A stretch of DNA of 64,000 bases from Actinospineispora spinosispora DSM 44797 (GCF_000429025.1 NZ_AUBB01000006.1:434001-498000); one strand, 5' to 3'. Shown: positions 41,017 to 49,805, counted from the first letter of the stretch. The notes: a model not told the origin generated them from the sequence alone. Program-made: numbers and translations.

Positions 41017-42557
41017 GCGCCCGGGAGCCGGTCGGCACCTTCTGCCTGGTGCTGCACAGTCACCTGCCCTGGCTGTCCCGGCACGGCGCGTGGCCGGTCG
41101 GCGAGGAATGGCTCTATCAGGCGTGGGCGGGTTCGTACCTGCCGGTGCTGCGCATGCTGCACCGGCTCGGCGAGGACGGTCTGCGCGACGTCCTCACCCT
41201 CGGGGTGACCCCGGTGCTGGCCGCCCAGCTGGACGACCCGTACAGCCTGCGCGGCATGCACGACTGGCTGGGCAACTGGCTGCTGCGGGCGCACGAGGCA
41301 GCGGGCAGCGGCAACGCCGCACTCGCCGGGCTGGCCGCGCAGGAGCACCGCGCCGCGACCGCCGCGCTCACCGACTTCGAGCTGAACTGGCGCCACGGCG
41401 GCTCCCCGGTGCTGCGTCCGCTCGTCGACGACGGTGTGATCGAGCTGCTCGGCGGACCGGCGGCGCACCCGTTCCAGCCGCTGCTCGAGCCGCGCGTGCG
41501 GGAGTTCGCGCTGCGCGCCGGGCTCGCCGACACCGAACGCAGGCTGGGCTCGCGGCCCGCCGGCATCTGGGCGCCGGAATGCGGTTACGCCCCCGGTATG
41601 GAACAGGGCTACACCGAGGCCGGGGTGGCACGCTTCCTTGTCGACGGACCCGCGCTGCGCGGTGACACCGCGTTCGGCCGCACGGTCGGCTCGTCCGACG
41701 TCGTGTGCTTCGGCCGGGACCTGCCGGTCACCTATCGCGTCTGGTCGCCCCGCTCCGGTTACCCGGGCCACCGCAACTACCGCGACTTCCACACCTACGA
41801 CCACCTGACCGGCCTGAAACCGTCCCGGGTGACCGGGCGCGACGTGCCGCCCGAGCAGAAGAAGCCGTACGACACCGCGCTGGCGGCGGAGACGGTGCGC
41901 CGGCACGCGGCCGAGTTCGTCGGGGTCGTGCGGGACCGGCTGACCGAGCTGCGCGCCGAGCACGGCCGTCCCGCGCTGGTCGTCTCCGCGTACGACACGG
42001 AGCTGTTCGGGCACTGGTGGTTCGAGGGCCCGCTGTGGCTGGAGGAGGTGCTGCGCGGGCTGCCCGAGGCCGGTGTCCGGGTGAGCACGCTGCGCGGCGC
42101 CGTCGACGCGGGCCTGGTGGCGGGCCCGGTCGAGCTGCCCGCGTCGTCCTGGGGTTCGGGTAAGGACTGGCGGGTGTGGGACGGCGAGCTGGTCGCGGAT
42201 CTGGTGACGCAGGGCTCGGACGTCCAGAACAGGCTGCTGAAGACCGTCGACCACGTGCCGCCGCCCCTCGGCAGGGACCCGCTGCTGGACGGGCTGGCCC
42301 GGCAGGCGACGCTCGCGCTGTCCAGCGACTGGGCGTTCATGGTGAGCAAGGACTCGGCCGCCGACTACGCGCGTGCCAGGGCGGCGCTGCACAGCGGCCG
42401 GGTCGTCGAGCTGTCCGACCTGATCAACGCCGGGCGCCGCGCCGAAGCGCTGTCCGCGGTGAACCGGTACGACCGGCAGGACACCCTGTTCGGGCAGCTG
42501 GACGCCCGTCTGTTGACCGGCGTCACGACCTTCCGTGCACAGCGGCCGGTAAGTTAG
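41013..42557 (+). CDS. GH57 alpha-glucan branching enzyme
   Basis: A 514-residue GH57 enzyme. HSHLPWLSRHG near the N-terminus, nucleophile Glu189 in IWAPECGYAPG, and acid/base Asp328 in SAYDTELFGHWWFEG. The DUF1957-type C-terminal helical domain follows (about 400-514). It would introduce alpha-1,6 branches into an alpha-1,4-glucan; in mycobacteria the orthologue by position (Rv3031) acts on MGLP. GTG start overlaps the preceding stop. Confidence 0.88.
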   Translation: MSAREPVGTFCLVLHSHLPWLSRHGAWPVGEEWLYQAWAGSYLPVLRMLHRLGEDGLRDVLTLGVTPVLAAQLDDPYSLRGMHDWLGNWLLRAHEAAGSGNAALAGLAAQEHRAATAALTDFELNWRHGGSPVLRPLVDDGVIELLGGPAAHPFQPLLEPRVREFALRAGLADTERRLGSRPAGIWAPECGYAPGMEQGYTEAGVARFLVDGPALRGDTAFGRTVGSSDVVCFGRDLPVTYRVWSPRSGYPGHRNYRDFHTYDHLTGLKPSRVTGRDVPPEQKKPYDTALAAETVRRHAAEFVGVVRDRLTELRAEHGRPALVVSAYDTELFGHWWFEGPLWLEEVLRGLPEAGVRVSTLRGAVDAGLVAGPVELPASSWGSGKDWRVWDGELVADLVTQGSDVQNRLLKTVDHVPPPLGRDPLLDGLARQATLALSSDWAFMVSKDSAADYARARAALHSGRVVELSDLINAGRRAEALSAVNRYDRQDTLFGQLDARLLTGVTTFRAQRPVS

Positions 42558-42562
42558 CCCGT

Positions 42563-43873
42563 ATGCGTGTCCTCATCGTGTCGTGGGAGTACCCGCCGGT
42601 GGTGGTGGGCGGGCTCGGCCGGCACGTCCACGCGCTGGCCTGCCGGCTGGCCGCCGCCGGTCACGACGTACGGGTGCTGTCTCGGCAGTTCGGCGGGACC
42701 GACGCCAGCACGCACCCCACGCTGGCCGAGGAGGTCGACGGGGTTCGCATCCTGCGGGTCGCCGAGGATCCCGCGCATCTGGAGTTCGAGCGCGACATGA
42801 TCGCCTGGATGCTGGCCATGTGCCACGGCATGCTGCGCGCCGCGCCCGCCTGGCTGGACGGGTGGCGGCCCGACGTGGTGCACGCGCACGACTGGCTGGT
42901 GACACACGCCGCGATCGGCATCGCCGACCAGCTCGAGGCGCCGCTCGTGGTGACACTGCACGCCACGGAAGCGGGCCGCCATGCCGGATGGCTGACCGGC
43001 GTCGTGAGCCAGCAGGTGCATTCGATGGAATGGTGGCTCGCGCAGCGCGCGGACGCACTGATCACCTGTTCCGAGGCGATGCGCGGCGAGGCGGCCGGGC
43101 TGTTCGACCGGGAGCCGGACGAGATCACCGTGCTGCACAACGGCATCGAGCCGCGTCGGTGGCGGGTCGCGCAGGCCGATGTGGACGCGGTGCGCACCCG
43201 GTACGCGCCGGACGGTGCGCCGCTGCTGCTGTACTTCGGCAGGCTGGAGTACGAGAAGGGCGTGCACGACCTGATCGCGGCGCTGCCTCGCATCCGGAAG
43301 GCCCATCCGGGCACTCGTCTGCTGGTCGCGGGCAAGGGCACCCAGCTGGACTTCCTGGTCGAGCAGGCGCGCACGCATCGGGTCCGCCGCGCGGTGCGGC
43401 TGCTCGGTCACCTGTCCGACGACGAGCTGGCCGCGACCCTCGCCGCGGTGAACGCGGTCGTGCTGCCCAGTCGGTACGAGCCGTTCGGCATGGTCGCGCT
43501 GGAGACCGCCGCGGCCGGGGCGCCACTGGTGGCGTCGACGGCGGGCGGGCTCGGTGAGGTCGTGCGTGATCGGGTGACCGGCCTGTCGTTCACGCCGGGC
43601 GACGTGGCGGGCATCGCGAGCGCCGTGCGCGAGGTGCTGGACGAGCCGAGGGAAGCGGTGGTGCGCGCCGAGGCGGCCCGCGCGAGACTGCGCTCGGAGT
43701 TCGACTGGGACCACATCACCCGTGCCACGGTCGAGGTGTACGCGTCCGCCCAGCGCCGCGAGCCCCGCGCGATCCCCCGCCCCAAGATCCCCACGGGCAA
43801 CGCTTTCATCCCCGCCGCAATCCCCAAGACCCGCGCAAACGCTAAACCCGCCCCCAAGCCGCACAACAGCTAA
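42563..43873 (+). CDS. GT4 alpha-glucan glucosyltransferase
   Basis: A 436-residue GT-B glycosyltransferase. N-domain RVLIVSWEYPPVVVGGLGRH, DVVHAHDWL and VTLHATEAGRH; C-domain LLYFGRLEYEKGVHDLI and the EX7E region in PSRYEPFGMVALETAAAG. This matches Rv3032, the alpha-1,4-glucosyltransferase of MGLP and glycogen. The last 40 residues (after VEVYASAQRR) are low-complexity and arise from a tandem repeat that crosses the stop codon. Start is 5 nt after the GH57 stop. Confidence 0.88.
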   Translation: MRVLIVSWEYPPVVVGGLGRHVHALACRLAAAGHDVRVLSRQFGGTDASTHPTLAEEVDGVRILRVAEDPAHLEFERDMIAWMLAMCHGMLRAAPAWLDGWRPDVVHAHDWLVTHAAIGIADQLEAPLVVTLHATEAGRHAGWLTGVVSQQVHSMEWWLAQRADALITCSEAMRGEAAGLFDREPDEITVLHNGIEPRRWRVAQADVDAVRTRYAPDGAPLLLYFGRLEYEKGVHDLIAALPRIRKAHPGTRLLVAGKGTQLDFLVEQARTHRVRRAVRLLGHLSDDELAATLAAVNAVVLPSRYEPFGMVALETAAAGAPLVASTAGGLGEVVRDRVTGLSFTPGDVAGIASAVREVLDEPREAVVRAEAARARLRSEFDWDHITRATVEVYASAQRREPRAIPRPKIPTGNAFIPAAIPKTRANAKPAPKPHNS

Positions 43874-43990
43874 ACCCGCCCCCAAGCGGCTCAACAGCTA
43901 AGCCGCCTCCCCAAGCCGCACAACAGCCAAACCCACCCCCCAAACCGCACAACAACCAAGGCCCCCTAAAAAACCGCACAACAGCTGAGC
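43852..43990 (+). repeat. Degenerate tandem repeat across the GT4 stop codon
   Basis: About five units of 28-30 bp with the consensus CCCAAGCCGCACAACAGC plus TAAACCCGCC. The first unit encodes the end of the glycosyltransferase, including its stop codon. Confidence 0.7.
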
Positions 43991-44193
43991 CGGCTCCGCG
44001 AGTCTCCGAAGGAGTTCCGGCGAAGGCCGGCGCAGTGAATGTCCGCACCCAGGCTCCCAAGCCGGACGGCGGCTCCCAAGGGAACAACAAGCGCGCGCTC
44101 AACCGAGGAACGAGGTTTGTTTTTCTGGGAGTACCCCCGACGGCGAAGCCGAGGGGGTGGTCACAGAAAAACTCCGCGCGAAACAGGCCCTAG
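43984..44193 (-). repeat. R repeat, copy 2 (inverted)
   Basis: Reverse complement of the element at 29388-29607 with high identity over about 210 bp, ending at the stop codon of the acyltransferase gene. It fills the gap between the convergent GT4 and acyltransferase genes together with the tandem repeat; no gene is supported in this gap (43874-44189). Confidence 0.75.
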
Positions 44194-44945
44194 GATTCCG
44201 AGAGGGACTCCTGGACCGCGTTCGCCGTCTTGCGGGCTATGTCGGCCAGGGCGGCGCGGCGGACGGCGTCGGCCTCGTAGTCGTCCTTTCGGCTGCGGAC
44301 CACCCGAGCCGGTGAGCCGACCGCGATCGAGTAGTCGGCGATCTCGCCGCGGACCACGGCGTGCGCGCCGAGTACACAGCCTCGGCCGACGCGGGTGCCG
44401 CGCAGCACCGAGACCTTCGTGCCGATCCAGCAGTCGGGGCCGATCCGGACGGGTGTCTTCACGATCCCCTGGTCCTTGATCGGCAGGTGGATGTCGGCGA
44501 TGACGTGGTCGAAGTCGCAGATGTAGACCCAATCGGCGACCAGCGTCGCGGCGCCGAGCTCGACGTCGAGGTAGCAGTTGATCGTGTTGTCCTTGCCCAT
44601 CACGACCTTGTCGCCGACCCGCAGCGATCCCTCGTGGCAGCGCAGCGAGTTGCCGTCGCCGATGTGGACCCAGCGGCCGATCTCGAGGCGTCCGTAGCCG
44701 GGGCGGGCGTGCAGTTCCACGTTCTTGCCGAGGAACACCATGCCGCGCAGCACGACGTGCGGGTTGGCCAGCCGGAACCGGAGCAGCCGGAAGTAGCGGA
44801 CCAGGTACCAGGGCGTCCACGCGCGGTTGCGGATGACCCAGCGCAGCGACGCGACGGTGAGGAACCGGGCCTGCCGGGGGTCGCTGCGGCTCACTCGCCA
44901 TGCCGTCCACCGGGTCCGCACCGGCGAACCCCACATGCTCGTCAT
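44190..44945 (-). CDS. Left-handed beta-helix acyltransferase, MGLP-locus type
   Basis: A 251-residue protein. An N-terminal helical part with RFLTVASLRWVIRNRAWTPWYL, then hexapeptide repeats (about 75-215: IGRWVHIGDGNSLRCHEGSL, VGDKVVMGKDNTINCYLDVE, VRIGPDCWIGTKVSVLRGTR) and the closing YSIAVGSPARVV typical of maltose/galactoside O-acetyltransferases. By position it corresponds to Rv3034c. It may add short acyl groups to the polysaccharide; this is inference. Confidence 0.82.
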   Translation of the reverse strand: MTSMWGSPVRTRWTAWRVSRSDPRQARFLTVASLRWVIRNRAWTPWYLVRYFRLLRFRLANPHVVLRGMVFLGKNVELHARPGYGRLEIGRWVHIGDGNSLRCHEGSLRVGDKVVMGKDNTINCYLDVELGAATLVADWVYICDFDHVIADIHLPIKDQGIVKTPVRIGPDCWIGTKVSVLRGTRVGRGCVLGAHAVVRGEIADYSIAVGSPARVVRSRKDDYEADAVRRAALADIARKTANAVQESLSES

Positions 44946-44956
44946 GGTCCGACAGC

Positions 44957-45133
44957 CTAGGACCTGGTCGCGTCCGCCATGAGCTGTGCCGCCTCGTCCG
45001 GGTAGCTCGCGGCGATGGCCTCGATCTCGTCCTCGCGGCGACCGTCCTCGACGGCGCTGTTGACCAGGAACACGTAGTGCTCGTGCAGCTCCCGCAGGCG
45101 CTGTACGACGTCGGGTCGCATGTCCGCGCGCAT
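44957..45133 (-). CDS. Small conserved-looking protein upstream of the acyltransferase
   Basis: A 58-residue ORF: MRADMRPDVVQRLRELHEHY, then VFLVNSAVEDGREDEIEAI with an extra Arg, ending LMADATRS. GAGGAAG lies 7 nt before the ATG. The sequence predicts two amphipathic helices with many charged residues. It ends 11 nt before the acyltransferase start, so the two should be co-transcribed, and codon use is strongly GC3. I do not recognise the family. Confidence 0.72.
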   Translation of the reverse strand: MRADMRPDVVQRLRELHEHYVFLVNSAVEDGRREDEIEAIAASYPDEAAQLMADATRS

Positions 45134-45170
45134 TGGTCTCTTCCTCTCGGATCCGGGTGGCTCCCCAGCG

Positions 45171-45188
45171 TATCGAATCGATTCGATA
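45171..45188. promoter_or_regulatory. Perfect 18-bp palindrome in the promoter of the small ORF-acyltransferase operon
   Basis: TATCGAATC/GATTCGATA, 38 bp upstream of the small ORF. Its edge overlaps a TACGCT -10-like hexamer on the minus strand. The AT-rich, exactly symmetric sequence in a GC-rich genome looks like an operator. Confidence 0.55.
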
Positions 45189-45230
45189 GATCGCTCGAAA
45201 TTAGCCCGACCGGTGAGCGAACCGACAGTC

Positions 45231-45881
45231 TCAGCCGTCCTCGGTGAGCCCGCGCTCGATCGCGAATCGGGTCAGCTCGACCCGGTTGTGCAGGTGCAGC
45301 TTGCGCAGCGTGTTCTGCACGTGGCTCTCGACGGTGCGCGGGGACAGCACGAGCCGCTCGGCGATGCGCCTGGACGTCATGCCCTTCGCCACGAGACGCA
45401 GTACGTCGGTCTCCCGCTCGGTCAACCGGGTCTGCGGGTCCGCCGACGCCGAACCGCCCGGCCGGAGCTCGCCGAGCACCAGACCGGCGAGCCCGGGGGT
45501 GAACACCGGTGAGCCCTCGGCGGTCCGGCGGACCGCATCCACCAGCTCGGTCACGCTCGCCGACTTGACCAGGTAGCCGTTCGCGCCTGCCTTGACCGCG
45601 TCCAGGACGTCCTGGTGCTCCCCGCTCGCGGACAGCACCAGAATCCGGGTGTCCGGGAGCTTCCCGATGATGGCCGAGATCGCGTCGACGCCGCTGGTGG
45701 CGCCGAGGTTCAGGTCCATCAACACGACCCGCGGCCTGGTGGCGATCGCGATGCGCACGGCCGAGGGACCGTCCGGTGCCGTGGCGACCACGGTGAGGCC
45801 CCGGTCCGCCAGATCGCGGGCGACGCCGTCCCGCCACATGGGATGGTCGTCGACGATCATGACGGTGACCGGCTCAGTCAT
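45231..45881 (-). CDS. NarL/LuxR response regulator (downstream copy)
   Basis: A 216-residue regulator: receiver domain with Asp56 in VVLMDLNLG and Lys in YLVKSA, followed by a LuxR HTH (LTERETDVLRLVAKGMTSRR, HLHNRVELTRFAIERGL). The ATG overlaps the kinase stop. It is a close paralogue of the regulator at 47135-47803. Confidence 0.9.
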   Translation of the reverse strand: MTEPVTVMIVDDHPMWRDGVARDLADRGLTVVATAPDGPSAVRIAIATRPRVVLMDLNLGATSGVDAISAIIGKLPDTRILVLSASGEHQDVLDAVKAGANGYLVKSASVTELVDAVRRTAEGSPVFTPGLAGLVLGELRPGGSASADPQTRLTERETDVLRLVAKGMTSRRIAERLVLSPRTVESHVQNTLRKLHLHNRVELTRFAIERGLTEDG

Positions 45882-46978
45882 CGCGCATCGACCGGAACCT
45901 CGAAGACCCACTCGCAACCCATCCCGACCTCCGACTCGCAGCGCGCCGTGCCGCCGACCGCCTCGATCCGACCCTTGATGCTCTGCCGCACACCCAGCCG
46001 TCCCTCCGCCTCGGCGGCCGCCAGCCGATCCGGGGCCATGCCGGGGCCGTCATCGCGCACGCTGACCACCACCCGCTCGCCCAGATCCTCCACGAAGACC
46101 CAGGCCGGTTCACCCGCGCCCACGTGTACCTCGACGTTGTGCAGCGCGGCCTTCACCGCCGCCACCACCTCGTGAGCGGTGTGGGCCGGCACGAGCACGG
46201 CGGTGGCGGGCATCGACGTCGTGACGTGCGGGGTGCTGAGACCGGCGATGAGCGTGGCGAGATCGACCTGACCGGCCGGTTGCTGGTCCGGCGGGCCGGT
46301 GGACATCAGCGTGCGCAACGCGACCTCCTGCTCGCCGGCCAGCTCGGCCAGCTCGGCGGCCGGTCCGCCCAGCTCGCTCCCGCGCCTGCGCACCCTGGCC
46401 AGGACCTGCAGGACACCGTCGTGGATGGACCGGGCCAGGCGTTCCCGTTCGGCCACGGCCGCGCGCAGCGCGGTCGCGCGGCTCAGCTGTTCCGCCGAAC
46501 GGCGCAGCATGACAGCGGCGTACCCGAGGGCCAGGGTCGCCGACACGGTCAGCAGCAGGTCGGTCAGCTCGGGGCTGCCGACCCTCCCCCGGACCAGAAG
46601 CACCGCACCCTGCATGACCAGCGCGGCCGCCAGACCGCTGACCGGGCCGAACGCCAGTGCGCACGCGATCGCCGAGCCCGCCGACCAGACGGTGGGCAGG
46701 ATCGGCGCACCCGCCGCGATCCGTTCCGGGCTCTCGACCAGCAGGGTGGCCGCGATCGCGGCGAGTGTGACCAGGAGGTCGAGCACCGCGAGCAGGCGAC
46801 GCCCCGGACGCAGGTAGGCGACGGTGGTGAAGGCCGTCCAACCGGCCATCAGCGCCAGGACGACCACGGCCGTCGTCGGCGCGAGATAGGCGTCGTAATT
46901 CGCCACGCCCATGGCTACGGCGTAGGCGAGAGCCAGGAGCCGGTAGCCGACCAGGCCCCGCCAGAGCGGCTCTACCAC
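45878..46978 (-). CDS. MacS/DesK-type sensor histidine kinase
   Basis: A 366-residue kinase with about five to six membrane segments in the first 160 residues and no large external domain. The phospho-acceptor His186 lies in ARSIHDGVLQVLARV (HisKA_3 class), and a degenerate HATPase follows with VRDDGPGMAP and RLGVRQSIKGRI. Lack of an external domain suggests sensing of membrane state. It is flanked by two response regulators. Confidence 0.9.
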   Translation of the reverse strand: MVEPLWRGLVGYRLLALAYAVAMGVANYDAYLAPTTAVVVLALMAGWTAFTTVAYLRPGRRLLAVLDLLVTLAAIAATLLVESPERIAAGAPILPTVWSAGSAIACALAFGPVSGLAAALVMQGAVLLVRGRVGSPELTDLLLTVSATLALGYAAVMLRRSAEQLSRATALRAAVAERERLARSIHDGVLQVLARVRRRGSELGGPAAELAELAGEQEVALRTLMSTGPPDQQPAGQVDLATLIAGLSTPHVTTSMPATAVLVPAHTAHEVVAAVKAALHNVEVHVGAGEPAWVFVEDLGERVVVSVRDDGPGMAPDRLAAAEAEGRLGVRQSIKGRIEAVGGTARCESEVGMGCEWVFEVPVDAR

Positions 46979-47008
46979 TCGCTTCTCCTTGTGGCCGGGT
47001 CTACTACC

Positions 47009-47127
47009 CGTGAGTGCGAAGTGGTCCTATAGCGCCACTTGCCACTCACGACGAAGAGCGTGTCGTGAGTGGCAAGTGGTGCTACGCCTTCGGCGCCGCT
47101 TCGCGGTAGAACCACTTCCCACTCACG
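47009..47127. repeat. Two adjacent CGTGAGTG-ended hairpins
   Basis: Hairpin 1 (47009-47050): CGTGAGTG / CACTCACG with inner AAGTGG/CCACTT. Hairpin 2 (47064-47127): CGTGAGTGG-c-AAGTGGT / ACCACTT-c-CCACTCACG with a 30-nt foldable loop. They fill the 156-bp gap between the second regulator gene and the kinase gene. Confidence 0.75.
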
Positions 47128-47134
47128 GTGGTGG

Positions 47135-47803
47135 TTACTCGGTCAGGCCCTGGGAGATTGCGTAGCGGACCAGCTCGACGCGGTTGTGCAGGTGCAGCTT
47201 GCGCAGGGTGCTCTGGATGTGGTTCTCCACGGTGCGCGGCGACAGGAACAGCTTGCCGCCGATCTGCCGGGCGGTCAGGCCCGTCGCCACCAGCTTCAGC
47301 ACCTCGGTCTCGCGCGCGGTGATCCTCGGCACGGCCTTCTCCGGCGTGGGCTCCGCCGCGAGGCGCTGGTACTCGCCGAGCACCAGGTCGGCGAGACCGG
47401 CGGTGAACACCGCGTCGCCGTCCGCCGTGCGCCGGACCGCGTCGACGAGCTCCTCGGCGGTCGCCGTCTTGACAAGGTACCCGGCGGCACCGGCCTTCAC
47501 CGCGTCCAGCACGTCGCGGTGCCCGGCACGCTCGGACAACACCAGGACCCGGGTCTCGGGCATGGTGTTGGCGATCGTCCGCACCGCCTCGACGGCGGAC
47601 AGCTCGTCCAGATCCAGGTCGATCACGACGACGCGGGGCTGCGTCGCGGCGGCGATCCGAGCGGTGAACGACGAGTCCGCCACGGTCGCCACCACGACGA
47701 ACCCGTTGGCAGCGAGATCCCTCGCCACACCTTCGCGCCAGATCGGGTGATCATCAACGACGACGACCGTCACCGCACCCGGATCGTCGTAGGTCGCGCT
47801 CAT
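47135..47803 (-). CDS. NarL/LuxR response regulator (upstream copy)
   Basis: A 222-residue regulator with Asp62 in VVVIDLDLDEL, Lys in YLVKTA and a C-terminal LuxR HTH (ITARETEVLKLVATGLTARQ, then HLHNRVELVRYAISQGLTE). It shares about two thirds of its residues with the downstream regulator by eye. It is separated from the kinase by two hairpins, so it may be transcribed alone. Confidence 0.9.
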   Translation of the reverse strand: MSATYDDPGAVTVVVVDDHPIWREGVARDLAANGFVVVATVADSSFTARIAAATQPRVVVIDLDLDELSAVEAVRTIANTMPETRVLVLSERAGHRDVLDAVKAGAAGYLVKTATAEELVDAVRRTADGDAVFTAGLADLVLGEYQRLAAEPTPEKAVPRITARETEVLKLVATGLTARQIGGKLFLSPRTVENHIQSTLRKLHLHNRVELVRYAISQGLTE

Positions 47804-47969
47804 CAGAGTGGCCCTTTCCGAAGACCCATATCACCCACATGCACACGGAGGAGTCGCACGCGTCACCGCGCGAGAAATCCTCCGGTGGGTCAATGTAACC
47901 GACCACCAGCCGACCGGCGCTGTCAGAACCGGGCTGTGTCGTCAGGTCGGCAGTACTTGGCGAGTCCTG

Positions 47970-47984
47970 TCACACTTGGTGTGA
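47970..47984. promoter_or_regulatory. 15-bp dyad upstream of the response regulator
   Basis: TCACAC-TTG-GTGTGA, in the 211-bp gap 47804-48014, 30 nt past the methyltransferase stop. It is too short for a convincing terminator. Nothing else is visible in this gap. Confidence 0.3.
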
Positions 47985-48014
47985 TAACGCTCACTCCAGT
48001 GCCGCGCCGACAGG

Positions 48015-48971
48015 TCAGCTGGGCTTCGTGCCGGTGATCAGGGCGTTGTAGAAGAACCGCTTGGGCACCACCCGACGCAGCACCTCGGCGTCGAGCACGG
48101 ACAGCTTCTCCCAGGTACGCCAGGCGAACATCGCCCAGCGCATCCCCAGCTTCCCGGGCGGAACGGCGGCTTCGAAGGTCCGGACCGGCCAGCCGAACAG
48201 CGCGGCCGACAGCTCCTCCGTGACGACCCGCACATCCTGACCACCCGCCGCGCGCGCCTGCGCCTCCAGCTCGTCCGGGTCGAACGTGTGGATGTCGACG
48301 ACTGCCTCCAGGGCGGCGGCCCGTGACGATTCGTCGAGCTCTTCCTGCGGGCGACGCCAGTCGCGCAGCGGGCCCAGCCTGGTCACCCGGGTCGCGGCCC
48401 ACCAGGTCGCCTGGCTCACCTTGCGCGCGTACCGGTCACCGAGCTTGGTCGGCTCGCCGGCGAAGACGAACCGGCCGCCCGGCTTGAGCACCCGCAGCAC
48501 CTCGCTCATCGCCGCCGGTACGTCCGGGATGTGGTGCAGCACCGCGTGCCCGACGACCAGGTCGAAGGTGTTGTCCTCGTACGGGATGCGCTCGGCGTCG
48601 GCGACCCGACCCTCGACGTCCAGCCCCAGCCCCTTCGCGTTGCGCAGCGCGACCTGCACCATGCCCGGCGAGAGGTCGGTCACGGCGCCCTGGGTGGCCA
48701 CGCCACCCTGCATCAGGTTGAGCAGGAAGAACCCGGTGCCGCTGCCCAGCTCGAGCGCCCGGCCGTACGGCCAGCCGTAGGAGCCCGCGACCAGACGGAA
48801 CCGTTCGGTGGCGTAGTTCACACAGCGCTCGTCGTAGGAGATCGACCATTTCTCGTCGTACGAGCCGGCTTCCCAGTCGTGGTACAGCACGTTGGCCAGC
48901 TTGGGATCGCGACGGGCGGCTTCCACCTGCTCGGCTGTCGCGTGCGGGTTGGGCGCGGGATCGGGGCTCAT
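48015..48971 (-). CDS. SAM-dependent methyltransferase
   Basis: A 318-residue class I methyltransferase: ALELGSGTGFFLLNLMQGG (motif I), GAVTDLSPGMVQVALRNAK, FDLVVGHAVLHHIPD and LRVLKPGGRFVFAGEP. The C-terminal half has an additional helical region with RTFEAAVPPGKLG. Position near an EchA and an ABC ATPase matches Rv3037c. ATG at 48971; a TACTCT hexamer 6 nt upstream suggests a leaderless transcript. Substrate unknown. Confidence 0.85.
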   Translation of the reverse strand: MSPDPAPNPHATAEQVEAARRDPKLANVLYHDWEAGSYDEKWSISYDERCVNYATERFRLVAGSYGWPYGRALELGSGTGFFLLNLMQGGVATQGAVTDLSPGMVQVALRNAKGLGLDVEGRVADAERIPYEDNTFDLVVGHAVLHHIPDVPAAMSEVLRVLKPGGRFVFAGEPTKLGDRYARKVSQATWWAATRVTRLGPLRDWRRPQEELDESSRAAALEAVVDIHTFDPDELEAQARAAGGQDVRVVTEELSAALFGWPVRTFEAAVPPGKLGMRWAMFAWRTWEKLSVLDAEVLRRVVPKRFFYNALITGTKPS

Positions 48972-49014
48972 TACCTCAGAGTAGGTCAACGATTTGAACG
49001 CTGATCAATGTGGC

Positions 49015-49794
49015 TCATCGACCGGTGAACTTCGCCTTGCCCGGCCCGTCCGCCAGGAACGACTCCATGCCCGAGGTCCGGTCCTCGGTGGCGAACAGCG
49101 CCGCGAACAGCTCGCTCTCCAGGTTCAGACCCGTGTGCAGCTCGCCGTCCAGTCCGCCGTCGATCGCCTTCTTCGCGGCGGCGAGCGCCTGCGCGGCGCC
49201 ACCGGTGAACTTTCCGGCCCAGGCCAGCGCGGCCGAGTACACGTCATCGGGCGCCACGACCTGGTCGACCATGCCGAGCGTCAGCGCCTCGTCCGCCTCA
49301 ACAAACCGACCGGTGTAGATCACGTCCTTGGCCTTCGCCGGTCCGATCAGCCGAGACAGTCGCTGCGTCCCGCCCGCGCCGGGAATGATCCCGAGCAGGA
49401 TCTCCGGCTGCCCCACCTTCACGTTGTCGCCGATGACGCGTCGGTCACAGCACAGCGCCAGCTCGTAGCCGCCGCCGAGTGCATAACCGGTGATCGCCGC
49501 GACCGTGGGCTTCGGGATGTCCGCGACCGCGGTCAGCGACGACGACAGTGCCCGGGCCCGGGCCGTCATGTCCGCGTGGGACATCGCGGCCATCTCCTTG
49601 ATGTCCGCGCCCGCCGCGAACACCTTCTCCCCGCCGTAGACGATCACCGCGCGGATGTCGGCACGTTCGGAGGCCTCCGTGGCGCAGGCCCGGATCTCCT
49701 CCTGCATCTGCTTGTTCAGCGCGTTCATCGGCGGCCGGGCCAGCCGAATGGTGCCGATCGCGCCGTCGACCTCGAGCCGGACGAACTCGGCCAC
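49015..49794 (-). CDS. Enoyl-CoA hydratase/isomerase family protein
   Basis: A 259-residue crotonase: oxyanion-hole segments AAGADIKEMAAMS and YALGGGYELALCCD, and acidic residues in PEILLGIIPGAGGTQRL matching both catalytic Glu positions of true hydratases. Corresponds by position to echA17. GTG at 49794 is chosen for AGGA at 7 nt; an ATG-less start five codons upstream is possible. Confidence 0.9.
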   Translation of the reverse strand: MAEFVRLEVDGAIGTIRLARPPMNALNKQMQEEIRACATEASERADIRAVIVYGGEKVFAAGADIKEMAAMSHADMTARARALSSSLTAVADIPKPTVAAITGYALGGGYELALCCDRRVIGDNVKVGQPEILLGIIPGAGGTQRLSRLIGPAKAKDVIYTGRFVEADEALTLGMVDQVVAPDDVYSAALAWAGKFTGGAAQALAAAKKAIDGGLDGELHTGLNLESELFAALFATEDRTSGMESFLADGPGKAKFTGR

Positions 49795-49805
49795 GGTGGT
49801 TCCTC

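Noticed and set aside
44039..44479. Plus-strand ORF overlapping the acyltransferase
   Set aside because: It begins within the R repeat and continues antisense to a well-supported gene.
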